Shown piece by piece: positions 31,100-45,187 of a stretch of DNA of 64,000 nt (its first letter is position 1; every line of letters begins with the position of its first letter). The stretch lies in NCBI GenBank assembly GCA_037178975.1, contig JASJZH010000005.1, positions 2,852,001 to 2,916,000 on the forward strand. The letters run 5' to 3'. The translations under genes were made by a program, and so were the position numbers. The notes below the pieces were generated by a model. The model worked only from the letters and a program-made list of their open reading frames with translations. It searched no databases and was not told the origin of the DNA. The DNA is from Oscheius tipulae (taxonomy: Eukaryota > Nematoda > Chromadorea > Rhabditida > Rhabditidae).

Positions 31100-32834
31100 T
31101 CATTGTTGTGCTCTTCTAGATGGGCTGACAGATTCTCGTCGTCGTTGTTGGCTCTCCACGTCGCGATCCTTCAAACTGTCACTGATACGCTTCTTCAGTT
31201 CCGTTGGGAAACGGTCGTAGCAGCGTTTACAGGTCGGTTTCATGTCGAACTCATAGAATTTCGTTCTGAAAACAACTGGTCTTGCCGAGATAGTACGGGC
31301 ACAGTTGCTACTGTTACTGCCCCCAAGCTACAAGGGCAGGAAGGAGGCGGTTGGACTGTAACTGTAGGAAAGAGTGCTTGTGGTATTGTCAAATGCTACT
31401 AAACAAAGTTGTCATGCCATCTCGTGTCAAGCTCTGTCAAGTTCTGCCAGTTCTAAGCAGTTTTCCAATGCCTAATTGGTTTAATTGTGTTCCTGTTAAA
31501 GTAGTTTTGCTATGGTATTCGGTTTTGGTATTGGATTCACAGCAAAGGAGGTAGACGGTTGACTATCAACATCAGATACCCCCTGAAACTCTTGGCTAAT
31601 TGTAACTTTAAAAGGGAACGTAAGCTTGGGGGTCAAAATGGCTATAAGCTGGTTCTAACTTGAAAATTTTGTGATAGGGTTCAGTTTTCACATAACTCAC
31701 TTCTGGTCCATCTTCTTGTCACAGAAAGAACAGGAGAAGCACTTTATGCACCAGCTCTTGTGGAGAGCCTGGAAGACTTCACTGCCGCAGGGCTCGTTGC
31801 ACTTGAAGCACAGGTTTCCAAAGAGCTAAAAGGAGATTACTGCGGTTAAATGGTGGATCCTACTTTGTGGTAATGCTGGTCACAGTAGGCGAGTCCCTTC
31901 CTTTCGTAGTGCCGGTGTCCGAGGAAGGGTTTCTCGCAGACGGAACAGACAAAATGCTCAACATGCCAGTTCTTTCCAAGAGCTGTGACTACTCTCTCCT
32001 CGATGGGACGATGACAGGCTCCGCAAATTGGGATTCCCATGGTGTCGTGACAGCGGAGACAGTACAGTTCGCCTCCGACTTCTCGGGACTCGACTGTCAA
32101 CTCGCATTGACAGCGTTTGCACTTGAAGTGGTAGGGATGGAAGGAGTCTCCTCGGAACTTGATGTGCTGACCGTCGTCGATCATGGCATTACATTTGTGA
32201 CAAACGTAGCGGCCAGCTCCGGCAGCCTTCTCGCGTTCGTTGCACTCACGGCAGAGAGCTCTAGAAGTATCTCCGTCTATCTGTCTCTCTGTCTCCCTGT
32301 CTCTCTGTATCTCCCTAGACCAACCTTCCAGCATTCCTCAGAAATCCGATGTCGGCCAATTGCTTGTTGCAGATCTCACAGCAGAAGCATTGAGGGTGCC
32401 AGCTAGCGTTCATGGCCTTGATGACTCGACCGACGATGAACTCGTCTAGAAATAGTTTGGGTATGAGCCTCTTTCCAAAAACTCACTGCACTTTCCACAG
32501 CAAGGAGCATAGAGGACGTGAAAGTCATGTTCACAGTACTTTCTCCCCTCGAACTCGAAATAGATTCCGTCTGGGAAGGGCTCGAAACATTGGGCACATC
32601 TAAAAAGTCTCCATTCAGTGCATTGAGACATTGACTTACACAAAACAGTCCGTGTGCCAGACCTGTCCACTCGAGTTCACCATCTGATCCTGGACATTGA
32701 AGTGGTCATTGCACCTAGAAGTTCACGGTGGCAGACCTCCCCAAAAAAAGAGATTACCTGACGCATACGAGGTTCTCGAAGCCTTCGGCCAGCTCGCCGT
32801 TGATGTGCTGGTCCATCCCGTGGGCGCAGACCAT
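31100..32834 (-). CDS. unc-97: PINCH / UNC-97-like LIM-only adaptor
   Basis: Five-LIM adaptor of integrin adhesion sites (in nematodes, muscle attachment), which binds integrin-linked kinase through LIM1 in known homologues. The ATG at 32834 follows ttttttcag directly. Exons encode [138 protein letters not shown] and [14 protein letters not shown]. The last exon, [20 protein letters not shown], lies after an intron of about 450 bp and ends in TGA at 31100-31102. Zinc ligands of all LIM modules look present. The N-terminus before LIM1 is unlike the C. elegans protein as I recall it. The GAGAGACA repeat at about 32276-32316 lies in an intron. The orthologue symbol is an inference. Confidence 0.92.
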
Positions 32835-35800
32835 CTGAAAAAAGATGAATGGAGAATGAAATGAGGGAAAGGGGGACAGATAGTATTGATTTCGATGTCA
32901 TGGTTTGGATTGTCTAGACTCCTGATGTCAGAAATGGCTATACAATAAGTTTGAATCACGAGACCGTTACAAAAGGACTCGCCAGGAAACATTTGAAAGA
33001 CCTGATCAAACTTATTGATTGGGCTAGAAAAGAAATGCTATGACGGGAGCGCGTATAGTTTCTCGAAGGCAGCCTTATACAGTGTCTAAACTATGAAGGC
33101 GCGATGGTGTCTGTGATTGACCCTGCTTCTTTGTTTGCATGTTTGTTTGTTTGTTTGTTCGTGGCCACAAAACAAAAGCAAAACAAAAAACTGTACATTC
33201 TGTTGTACTAGTTGAGTTGGAAATAACTGAGAAATGTGACGACAAACTCTGTTGCTACCAGCGAAAGACTTTCGACTTTCGAAAGTGACAAAGAGGCAGA
33301 GAGACAGAGACATTCTCTTTATACCAACTATTTTTCTAGCCTTGAAGGATTTTACCTTTCAACCACTTACTCTTTCCTAAACACAAGAAACGGCGTTTAC
33401 ATTAAAAAAAAAACATGAAACCAATAGCGGCCAGACGGCGGAGCCGACTGGTGGAGCATTGTGCATCTTCAAGGAGGAACCACATTTCCAGCGGACAGTC
33501 TGTTACAGTTCGTCTAGGTAAGAGGTAAGCAAAGCAAAATTCCGAAAGGTTATCTAATGGCGAAAGAAAATGGGAAATGCACTTGATGCTCGAAATAGAT
33601 TTGCAATGAGTCAATCAGTCAATCAACTAGCAATAAAGAGTCACGACAATGATAGAGAGACAGCATATGACTTGCTGTCTCACAAAATTTATGAGCAATA
33701 CGATCTCAGGCTATTTCTCACAGATTGACTACATAAAGAGAAGCTAGAGGGAAAACAAAACTACAGAAAACAAAATCGATGGCTCCTGTTTATGTCCGGT
33801 GGAAGGTGAGTTGGCACGCGGGGACGCTGCCGACGGCAAGAGAGAATCGCTGTAAAGCAACAGCGGGGGAGGCTCAGATCGCTGTAATGCCAAGGGGAGA
33901 GTCCAATAGCAAAAGGGTTTCTAGTCCTCTATGGGGTTTGGGCTATTTCTGTTTAATAGTCACACTGATCAAACCGTATCACTCTGTCGCCTGTCCAAAA
34001 ACTCTTACCTAAAGTACAGTCCGAAGCTCCAAGACTTTCCCAAATTCGATTGTCGGACAAGAAAAGGAGCCTAATCTGCACTGGGCAACAAGGATACTAA
34101 GCTCTCTCTGCAACACACTGCCACGCATTGATCTTGCTCATCAAAAAGCGCCGAAACAGCTGGTCCATAACGGCATTACATGAGCCGCGTGGGAATTCGT
34201 AGGGGCAATTTGTGTATTGAGAAATTGTTAAAAATTGACACGGGGATTGAGGAAATGGCAGTATCTTGTAACTTCAAGCTTGGCACTAAAAATTGTCAAA
34301 TTCAAGATCTAGAAGCTCAGAAACTGGTCAGACACTGGTGGAAATTTAAATTTTCCTTGTCTGAACATTGTGGATTCGATTTTTTTTTGGATTAGCATCG
34401 TTTTGACAGAGTGGGAGACCCTATTTTTCAATACAACTTGCCAAACTTTGGAAAATGAGGATCCAGTGACCAAAGACAAACGAGATCTTACAGACTGTCA
34501 GAAACAAGCAGGAGCTTTCTCACAATGACGTGATCCACAAATAATCGGAGACCCGAACCCCATAATTACAGAGAATCGAGATCGGATTACCTGACTGGCA
34601 GCTGGGTTATAGAGCTCCATTGAGAGTAGGGTGCACCGTGTGGGTAGAGGTACTAATGTTCGGCTGTCGGATCGATCGATCTGTATGGCATAAGACGGGG
34701 GCCCGCGCGAGAGAGAGAGTCAGAAAGGCCGCTCTATGTACAACCATACCCCAAACCTGGGTGAACACAAACATTGCTTATTGTTAGTCTTGGTCTTCTC
34801 TGCTGTTAGATCTTTTTTTAGAGATAACAGTCACGTTACCGTTGTTACCCTCTTTGGTCATAGGTCTCTTGGTAATCTATCGGAATTTCCCGTCAGTGTC
34901 AGTATTTTTGAACGGGCGAGATTTCAGTTTTCGTTCGGGATACTAACCTAGACATTTTGGATGTAGCAAACATTTAAAGTTGTGAAGTTACGAGATTTCG
35001 AGACAATACGGGAGAGAGCATAAAGAGAAAAAAGTTTCCTGGCTGAGAGAGTGCGGGGAGGACAATCGGAAAATGAGCTGTGTGAACTGGAACCTTTCCT
35101 TTTTATACTGGACGCTGACAAAGTATCAAAATGACAGCAGAAATTTGAATGACAATTACTCAGAGGATGAGAAGAGAAACAGCTGACTGCCCGGGTGATA
35201 ATAAGGAGGACAATGCGGTCCGAGAGAGGCTGGCGCCTGCTGGCATTTCGTAGGCTCGCGACGAGCCTTGCCCCGAAAACTGCTGTTGTGGTCAGAACGA
35301 GCGAGAGGGACGCAGAGACACAATGCATATTTGAGCAGACTATTCGAGGGGAAGCTGTTGGAGCCTTGGAGGAGAAGTGGGTTGGATGGGCCTGAAGACA
35401 GAGAGACAGACACCGACGTGGTTTCCTTCAAAAGACATCCCACTCACAACGATCAGAATCTTCGAAAAGCGAAATTGCTTTTCCCGCAATTACTACGGCT
35501 TTGTCAAAAGTTTTTCCTGACAAAATAATCCCAAACTCGCTTCTGCTTGTGCTCACTTAGACCCCTTGCTGCTGCTCCCTCATCACTTTTCTTCAAGAAA
35601 GTCTATCCTAAACAACTCTTTTGCATTTACACTTACCCCTTTCTTTCGTTTCGAGACTAGGATCTGGGGCAGTCCCGAGCAATCCAGATCTGAACATCGG
35701 GATTCGGAAAATTGGGTAGTGGAGACTCAGGGTGGCGTCTTGAGATGGGAGAATTGGGGTTTGAGAGCTATAAAACACTGGGTATGATCTGTCTCTCTGT

Positions 35801-38800
35801 GTATCTGTTAGCAGTCTCTTCCTATGAAATTTCAGATAGCCTACTTCCTCAGTACGTGCTCTGGACCACTCAGCTCTTCCCATGAATCGCCTGTGTATAT
35901 GGACTGGAAAGATAGCAATGCCCCCAAGAACTGCTTAACTCAAGAGCCACACCTGAATTGCGAATCATGAACTGGAGTAGGACATTCAAATTCCAATGCA
36001 CATGACTCGCGGATCGAATGAGAGAGTTTATAGCTGGAACCAACTTTATACCTGGACAGTTTGAGGTTAATCTCTGCCACTCAGTCTCTCTGTCTCTTTG
36101 TCACTCTCTCTGTCTCTCTATTCCCCCACCCTCTCTATCCATTTTTGCGAAATCGTTCATTTTCAGGTAATCCTGAGTGCTGATGGATACTGTGCCTTAC
36201 GAAAGAGATGCCCAAAGTCGAGACCCGAAAAGAGCCGCCTATCGAGATACTAAAATTGTGCTTGTTAGATGGATCATGCCTAATTTTTTTTCAGGGTTTT
36301 GAACTGCCGAGACAGGTCAAGTTTCAAAGAAAATTAGCTTGACCTATCTAGACCCTCCATTTTTAAATAATCGGCTCTGACGTTTTTCGACAGCTCACTT
36401 GTAAAGGCTGAGTCTCCGTACATGGTCCATGGACATACTTTCAGAGTTTTCGAGCTCTCTGACCTTATGTTGAAGGCAATCCGAGCTGTCCTTTTCTCCA
36501 ATTAGTGGCTGTTTTTCTGGTCTCTTATTTATGTGTGTGTGTGTTGAGCAGCTTCTTCAATTCACACGCGACAGAAAAAGAACCCCTGTCCTAGAAGAGA
36601 CTTAGAGAGAGGCCGCGCGCGCAAATGGCAACACTATAAACAGCAAAACAACTGGATTTTTCGAGGATTCTCTTGACTAGACGAAGACTATATTTTCCCT
36701 CATTTTTGCATACTTGGAACACAGGACTTTTTCTAGCCAACACGCCATCTTTTTAATCTTTCAGTAGTTCCTAAGTGATCTGGAGTCCGGGTTCAGAACC
36801 TGACCTCTGTCTCTCTGTCTTTTTGTCACACATCTCTGCCTCTTTCTGTACGATTTGTCAACTATTGTTGTTTGGACCAATTCTTGACATTTTGGTTGAA
36901 AAATATGCTGACGGAGGCTGTCACTGAACAAAGAGAGAACCTTTGGAAGCTGGATTGTCTTTTCGATCTTCGCCCAGTATAAAATGGCAAGAAAAACAGG
37001 TTTTAGTCATATTGCTTTTTCGCTCTTTGCTTGCACAGACCCCATTTTCATTTCCAAACTTCCAAATTTGGACTACAGGTGTTACGTAGCTCTTCTTGGA
37101 GATTAGTCTCTGGAAGGGTAGACTCCAAAAAACGGCTAGGTTTATCTGATTCGGCTGAAAATAGGCACGTCCAAGTTCGTACAGTCCAAAAGGGAAAAAC
37201 TCTTCGGGATTCAGAGTCTTAGAAACTAGACGATTAGCATGGTCAAGCTCGCTGAGAGGCTCCGAAAAAGAAGGAATTTGCCAAGTTTTAAGTTTCAGTC
37301 GGATAAACACGTTCTTCGGGGGTAATAGACTGTCTTGTCTATCTACTGCACCATTCTAGCTCTCCCAGTCAACCTTTTTCGATGCGACGGAAAGACAGAG
37401 AAACGGATAAACGTAGTGACAGTTAGGCAGTTAGACAGAGAGACAGAGAGACAGAAAGACAGAGATTCCACATCACGTCTATTCTTTGCTCTCCTATATC
37501 TACTTAAGAGCATCCAAAAACAGTGTTGCTCGTTCTCTGAAACAGCTCCCACGTTCCCATTCTTCTCGTTCCTGATAATTGGATTATCCTCATTCTGTCC
37601 TATTACAGGACGCCTCCAGTACCTATCTGAAAAGATAAAAAAAACGCATTAGGCTCCCACTGAATAATGTGTCTATCTGAGTGGGGTAATTTGTCACTTT
37701 TGGGCTCTATAAGTACTGATTCAGAAAAAAAATTCGGATATGCTCTCTTCTCCCGCTTCGGTCTCCTAATTTGGCATGTTATAGTTGAAGAGAGAATGAG
37801 ACCGGTTCCCATCTCTTTTCGTTTTCATCAAGAGAGGTGAACAACTGGCGCTGCCACTCATTGGTCACACCTTTTGCTCTCTCCCTTTATTTTCTTCCGT
37901 GTTCTCTCCCCTGTAAAAAGACCAAGGTTCCGATTTTTTGGGAACGTTCTTATTACTGTAAAAACTCTGGCTTCTGCCGCCCAGTCTTATCACTTCTTGC
38001 ACCCCAAGCGCGCGGCTTATACCACCGTTTTAGTCGCTTTGAAACTTCCAGAATAAAAGCTGCAAATTGCCTCTACCATATGAACAAGGTCTGGGTACTC
38101 GAGTCCCACCCGTATTGTCTCACCACCCTGTCCTAATAAGGTGAGCAGACATTGCTTCTCAAGTAGCTCTGGTCCTCTTGCATTCAATCGTGAAAATCTT
38201 TCGCCTTTTACTAAAGATTTCCGTGCATGAGGACGCCTATGAGTATTTTGAATTTTTGGAATCCCCTCGAAAGAGCGGGACACAAGACTTTGCTTTAAAA
38301 ATGAAAGGAGTAGGGGGGTTTTGTATGTTGTGAAAAGTCAAAAAAACACAGGATGGCCACAATCGAATTAGCGGTTTATATGCCTCCTCGTCGAACTCCC
38401 CTGTCTAAATTTGCAGGCTGTTTACGTTCCTAGACAACCGCAACAACAACACGCACCCTCTTTTCACGAGTCGGTGTTTATTACAGTTTTTCCCGCTCCT
38501 TTGGTTCCGTCATGCGCGTGCGTTTCATTTTGCACCCGGGTTCACGCGAATGAGTAGAAATAATAAATTTTTTTTGCTTATTTACAAACATTTCTGCCTC
38601 AAAGGTTCCGGCAAAATCTTCGGCTAACTCCCTCGATTGTGAGGGATTATGGTGGTTTACTCGGCCTATTTCAGGCTGTTTTCAGAAAACACACATACAT
38701 CCGTCCATGCGCATTTTGATACCCAGCCCGAAATCTAATAGATTTTGCATTAGGAAATAGCGGTTGCGCGATTTCTGATCGCCATGTAATGTTTTAGAGA

Positions 38801-41800
38801 GTTTTTAGCGGGAAGTAGTCGGCAAATTCTGGTAATGGGTGATCTCTCGCAGTTACGGGCTTTTATAGGTTTGTCTCTCTCTGATTCATTGCCACTGTCA
38901 CTCTTGCTCCTCTCTCTGTCCCTCACGACCTTGTGGTTTAGTGACTCTGAATTCCCGACAACCTGATTTTGAAAACTGTTCAGTGTTCTCTGCGATCTGG
39001 TAAAAAGAATTCTCCAAAAACAGTAACTTGATCTTCAAAAAGAAGTGTTTCCTTTGTCCCCCTCCACTGCCGGTCCCATTAATTTCATCCTTCTTCTTTG
39101 AAAATCGTCTCCGCAATCAATCTCTCTCCTCTTTCCATCTACCGATTCTACCAAAAGACACAAGTGACAACACACGTGACCAAAATTTGCCAGATTTTCT
39201 TCTCACGATTGGAAGCTTGGGTGTGCGATCGCATCTCTGTTCCGACCCGTTTCTTCAGTCTCTCAGCTTACTCCAAGAGGCAAAGCCTTGCATAATTACA
39301 AAGTGTTTTCCTCTCCAATTTAAAATCCTGGTAGGGAGATCTTTGGCTTCTTAGGGTAGACCCCGCTCTCTCTCCGAAGGAATGTTATCATTCTGTCCGA
39401 TTCTTTTAGAGTCAGTTCTTGACCGAGGTCACTGGGAAGTGGATATCCACTTCCTAGATCCTTTTCCTTTGATAATTTGAGACATCCGAATCGCGGATGC
39501 ACGCCTCCGGAAAAGGAGAGCCACATGACGCCGGAATTGCATAAAGGTCTAACTTTAGTAGTTAGATGGTTGCTATCTCTATCCTGTACCATCCACATGT
39601 CTCTCCCATACTCCCTCGTTGCTTCAAAACTTTTCCCTCCGGACTATGAGAGAATGACGCGCAATCACTGATCTATGACAACCTATCAGTACCAACAGGA
39701 AAATAAAACTGGGCAGATTGTTTGCCGAATTCCTTTCTGTCATAACAGAATCTAAAATTTTGTAATTTAAATTACCTTGTCCCAAATCAAATCACTTCCT
39801 GCTTAGACATCTCGATGATGGCGTGAAGGCCAGTTTTTTCCCAACCCCTATCAGACTCCTTGAGACCGTATGTCGACACACGCTGTAGGGGGCAATTAGC
39901 GGCTTTAGAACGAAACTTCTCCACCCTTGAGAGATCCAACAAAAATTCCATAGATCAGCTATTTCGTGCCAGGAGTATCTGTTTTTTCGAGACCTGTAAC
40001 TCGCACCTGAAAACACAATTGAAATGGACAAAGCATTAGAAACTACCGATATAAACGGTCAGTTCTATGCTCAGTACGAGCCTCTGTCAGAACATGTAGA
40101 GTTTTGTCAATAGATGAAGTTCTCTGTCTCTCCCAGTTACTGGTACAGATTCAGATACTCTCTTATTATTTTTTAGAGATCTTTTCGTAGAGTACATCTC
40201 TCCTTTTCCTCTCGACGGAACTCTTGAATAAACACGCTAAATTGTCTAGTCTAATGATCTAAGTGTTCGTATAGCTCGTCCTTCTCTTCCCCCGTTCCAC
40301 TAGACTTCTAAACAGACTCTCTCCAATACCAGATGCCCTTCCTGTGTTCTACTACCCGCCTCTATTCTTCCTAAAGATCCAGTGGCATATTTTGACTTTT
40401 AGTCAATTGAGTCCTGTTTGCCCAGATACGGTGTGTGGGGGTTACTTCAATGGTTTCCTGTTTACAGTTCCCATTGCAGGAGTTCCTTTTTTGGATTTTT
40501 GGAGGAAATAGGGGATCAAAATTTGGTCTGTTAGCTGAATGTGGGTGTAGATTATATAAAACAGTTTGCGCCTGATTACCCTCCAGTAGAACTTTGACAA
40601 AGAGAGTCGTCACTCTTGATGAAAGTTCGAGATAGGGACAGTGCCCGGCATCGGTTAGTGAAACTAGACCTCGGTCCGGTCCATGCCAAAGCACCAGTTC
40701 TCCGTTTCTGGGGGCTCGATTGTTCATTTTGGTATGCAGTGACAGAGCTAGACACTGTTCCACTTTCTCTCTTTTCTGAGAGCTTGTCCAAAACAGCTTT
40801 GCTCCTTCGAACCCTAATATTTATCACGGATTAGTCCTGACCGTGCTTACGTACTCGATGTAAAGAGCACATTGAATTGAGTTTGAAAACTTGGTCAATT
40901 GCATCTTACCTTGTCCTTTCCCTGAGAGGCTCATACGCAATCTTTCCAGACTTTTCCACCACCTTTCTAGCACTCTTCCCATCCAAATGTCAGCTGTTGC
41001 AAACCGCGACATCTGGTGATGACGATTGTTTGTTTGGTTAATTCCGAGGATCTAAGGGGTCAGCCGGTGTCTTCATTTAGGAGCAACACAAACAGATTCG
41101 TCATTTCTGAGTTTGGGTCAGCTGGCATTCCCTCTTTTCCCCTCTTGCCTAATCCATACAATTTTTAAAGTTCTTCTCTCCTTCTTCCAGTTCAATTCTC
41201 AGCCTAATGATGAGCTCTCACGCCCCGACGACTCTCACGAAAAGCTTTGAAAGAGAATTCTGTGCAGAGAAAAGGCCGTGACGCGAGTGGCTTTTCTCGG
41301 ATGAACTTTTCTTTCTCGCAATTAACCTCAAGCCATTTAGCTTTGAAGAAGGGGGCTGTGCTGTCTTTTGTTCTTGCTCAAATCCTAATCGTGTTTTCCT
41401 TTTTTGGCCCGTTGCTCCAGTTCGTACAGAGCAAGAGAGCTGTCTGTCCTGTCTAGTCAGTCTTCGAAATCTATAGCACTTCCTCAGTCTTTGAACTTTG
41501 TCATTGTCCCATACAGCTTTCAAAATCTCTTGTTGCCCACATGGAACGGCATCCCCCGCTAGTATGCTCTTTTGAATTCTGACCTTTATTGACTCGACTG
41601 ATACTCACACTTCTGGCGCTTGTTCACTCTCTGTTTGTCATGCATACTCCACTACAGAGCCACTGCAAAAGTTTGGATCCATGAACAGACAGAGAGACAG
41701 ATAATCTTTCGATCTGTCTAAAGAAAGTACTTTCCTGGTAGCCTAGTTTTAGCCTATGAGACAGTTTTGAAATCCTTGTCTTTCGAAAACCGAAAAGTTT

Positions 41801-43405
41801 TGTGAAACTTTGAATTATTTTCTTTCGAACAAAACTTTAAAGTTCCTCTAATTGATAGTAGTTTCTTGGATACTTGCTCTCTATGTTTATCAACTGATGC
41901 CGTTTAGTACTTGACAGAGAGAGCTCGGATCTTAATACTCTTCTGTTTCCGATGTTTTCTCAAACCCTGTGGCCTTGCCCACTTTTGCATTCATCGCTGC
42001 ACTTCACAAATTTAAAACGTTTGCAACTACCTATTCAGGCATAGTTTTTAGCACAGAATGATCGAGAGGGCACATTGTTTGTGCAGTTTCTAACGCTCGG
42101 AGGTTGTAGATCTCCTTGTGGAGCCAAAAGATCTTGTCACGAAATCTTAGAGTCCTGGACTGTAATCTCAGAGTTTTGAGCAAAGAAACCTTTGGGTCAT
42201 TGTGACTCATGTCTGTACAGTACACAAGAATGGCCAACACCAATAACTTTTGACTGTTTGGTTTTTGGGAATCCGTCCTTTCAACCGTTCTGTTCCAAAA
42301 CTTCTCCATAACCTAGTTAATTCCTAGATTTAACTTCTGACTTTTTACCACAAACCCAATGACGTTTAACCATGCACATTTGTGGGAAAACTCCATAGAT
42401 CGAGTAGCCTGATTCACCATTGTTACTCCATGTTTCACTCCCACCCTCGATCACGAAGGCTGCAGCCTTTGAACTCATCCTCAGCCATAGCAGATTCCAT
42501 TGTTTGAAACTCTAAGCTCCTCCCTAAAAAGTATTTTCTAAGTTTCAACCGGCTTTCCCAACAGTCCTGATAACTGATCGCTTTCTTTGTTTTCCTCCCC
42601 CAGGCTCCTCTCTTATCTGTTTGAAGGCAACGTCAAAAACACCAAAACGGAGGTCATAAAGTCAGTACGAGGCATTGCGGTCACCTGGGTACTTTTTACG
42701 TTCTTCTCCTCTCTAAAACCCACTTCCTCGTCTGTCTCCCAGAAGATTTCTTAAATTGTCTCTTCCGAAACCACCCTCATAATTGGTGCCCTCGGGGAGT
42801 GGACCGTCCTCGTGGAGAGAATGAGGGCGAAGAGCAATTGGCCTCATTTGCAAAGCAAAAATGTTGCAAGATTCCGTCTCTTCCTAACGGCTATTTGCTC
42901 GTGCAAATAACTGCCAGGATTTTAATTTTGTCTACGGTATCTGTACCTCTAGGCTCCGAAAATTGTAGACCTCTTTTTTGTTTTGCGACGTTTGCACAAA
43001 CCTCATGATCTTATGACTTTGTTTTAGAGAGCTCATGAATCTTATTGACAGAGTCGATCCCGTACGGGTGCACCGCACCAGATTACCCTGTTTTGAACTG
43101 AACTTTCACATCTCGTGGATGTACGAAAGAGGGAGCGCCCTTACTATTGGAACTTTCCTTTCCTACCTGTCGTTGTGGTCTTAGTGGAGCGAACCCCTTT
43201 AATAGTTGCATTACTGAGTTCGTACGGGTGAGACAGTCCCGATTCCTTCTTGATATTGAACCAAGAAGTTTTTGAAGAGTCCGAGCAAGTACGGGTGCTC
43301 CCTACTAGATTTTACTTTCTTCTGAAGTCTCGAGCCATACGGGAATGCCTTATCTTTTGAAACTTTCCCTTTCTTGTCCTCATCTAATCGATCGAAATTT
43401 TAGAG
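32835..43405. other. Gene desert 32835-43405
   Basis: About 10.5 kb with no gene I can support. It contains pyrimidine/purine microsatellites (36084-36120, 37431-37465), homopolymer runs and many short chance frames. A 92-residue ATG frame at 42031-42309 (-) and a longer one at 36921-37310 (-) were considered but have no splice or family support. 43055-43345 carries four spaced copies of a tacggg(tg) phrase upstream of the next gene. It may hold long introns, regulatory DNA or unrecognised exons. Confidence 0.45.
43055..43345 (+). repeat. Diverged repeats around a tacgggtg phrase
   Basis: Related blocks start cccgtacgggtgcaccgcaccagatta (about 43060), ttcgtacgggtgagacagtcccgatt (about 43220), caagtacgggtgctccctactagatt (about 43289) and ccatacgggaatgcc (about 43336). 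Several are followed by a ttgaactttc-like segment. They lie just upstream of the 43406 gene. Their role is unknown. Confidence 0.5.
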
Positions 43406-44814
43406 ATGTACATTCTTCGACGGTGTTCATCCGACCCGGTGCTCTTAAAACCTCCCCAGAACGTCTTCATAGACAGCTGGAACAACAGAGATCGTGAGAA
43501 GAACATGCAACTTTTCTAAACACCATTTAGACTCCCGAAACTCCTCGACTTCTTCCTACTTTGGAACGATTCTTGCCGGGGAGCCTATCAATGAGCTGCT
43601 TCTCAAGTTCAGCGATGTGAGTTTTCTCAAATGGGGGTGGATAATTAGCCAATCTTTGCAGTTGGAACTGGCACAAATTCCCAAGGATATCTCTCGGAGG
43701 GAGAGAATGAAGTTGGAGAAGAAAGTTCAGAGGAATGTGAGAAGGAGACACTCTATCTTGGTAGCCAACAAATGTCAATTCCAAGAGCCCTTGTCTCGAT
43801 ACCGTTCCCTGACAGAACTGGCCACGACCCACATGTCCTCCCCGACCAAAAGAGTCTCTTTTTCCATCGAACAGAGCCGCTGTGACTTCTATGATTGTGA
43901 CGAGACGGTCGAGGAACTCTCTCACAGTCGGAAAATGACACTGCAGGTACTGTGCATTGAATTTGAGACTAAAAGAATGGTTTTTAGGACAGCTTCGATG
44001 GAAAACCCAAGCCGATCCTGATCAAAAAGGACCGAGCAATGTCCCTTCCTTTGGAACACATGGACGTGGTCATGTTCGATGCCTTCAAGAGGGGTTCCAA
44101 GGTCTCAATGGAGGTTGGTTTTTGACCTGCAAACGATCGAAATAGGCTGTGTCTGCTTGTAAGAAACATAAAAGTCAAGAGTTGTAAAAGGATTAGGTTG
44201 ATCGGAGAAGTTCAGAGTTCAAGTCACTGCGAGAACTTTACTTTTGTTCGAATAGCTGAAAAATAGAGCTTGACAGTGACAGGTACGGAACAAAACAACA
44301 AAGACAAGGCAAGTTGACAAAAATTCATTGGCAAAGGCAAGTTGGTCACTCTGGTAGGAACAGAGATATTGACAGAGACGTCGCATTAACGTAGACAGTT
44401 GGCATCAAGCAGGCTGATGTTAAGAGAATAAGGTGGTGACAGGCTGTCAGAACATTTGACAAAAAAAAACATAGAGTATGGCTGTGACCAGTGAACAGCT
44501 GAAGAAAGCTGACAGAAACAGATGACAGTGTCAGAACAGAAATAGTCATAGAACCCAGCTCTTTTTCCAGGTCCAAATGGACTTCATCCGAAGCCACAGA
44601 AGGCGAGCAGCAAGACGGAACTGTAAACAGACATGGGGAAATCCAGCTGGCATGTTCAAGTCCTTCATCCTCCAATGTCTTTCCTCCAGAAGAAATCGAA
44701 CCAGTCCCGCGGACATGTAAGTTCAACTCCCCGAACAAAATATCAACAAAATTTTCAGTTTGTGTCCGTTCACAGCCGTGGAGACGAAGGATCGAGCCTT
44801 CATTCTTTAGTTAA
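43406..44814 (+). CDS. Orphan basic protein with an RVxF-like motif
   Basis: Six exons join in phase from the ATG at 43406, which follows attttag|ag. The protein is about 280 residues and very basic (RRERMKLEKKVQRNVRRRHS, FIRSHRRRAARRNCK). A central KRVSFS fits the RVxF docking motif for protein phosphatase 1, and FDGKPKPILIKKDRAMSLPL is a conserved-looking block. There is no signal peptide or membrane helix, so it is probably intracellular. The last exon joined at 44760 gives ..CVRSQPWRRRIEPSFFS and TAA at 44812; another frame of that exon stays open to 44908 but does not follow the splice phase. I recognise no family; any phosphatase link is only a motif-based guess. Confidence 0.6.
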
Positions 44815-45187
44815 TGTCCATGTTCATCCGGTGACCATATCCGACATATCTTGCCCCATCCCCGTGAAAACTGATGACCACGCCTACACGAGTATTGCCT
44901 ACTGCTAACTTGTTATTATCTGACGGTTACTATGATCTCTGTTACTTCTAGAACACAATTATTGTTTATTTTTATATTTTGAAGCTCATGAAGGCTGAAC
45001 AAGTTTTTATGACAGCTATATAGAAGGGTCTTATGGCACGTGGTAGTAGGGAAAAAGTGCCACAAAGGGAATAGGGAGGGGGGACGACGTGGAGATAACA
45101 ATATCTACTTTTACTGACTGTTCTCTACATTAGGAAGAGTTCAAACAGCAAAGAGAGGGAACTACCAAGTAATTGTATAATCTTTTA
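44815..45187. other. Convergent spacer 44815-45187
   Basis: 3' UTRs of two convergent genes. Nothing else seen. Confidence 0.5.

Noticed and set aside
31001-31402. 133-residue plus-strand frame
   Set aside because: It is antisense to the last PINCH exon (31100-31261), which encodes a clear LIM5 end.
31867-32406. 179-residue plus-strand frame
   Set aside because: Shadow of the PINCH LIM2-LIM4 exons on the opposite strand.
36921-37310. 129-residue minus-strand frame
   Set aside because: No splice sites, start context or family support in a gene desert.
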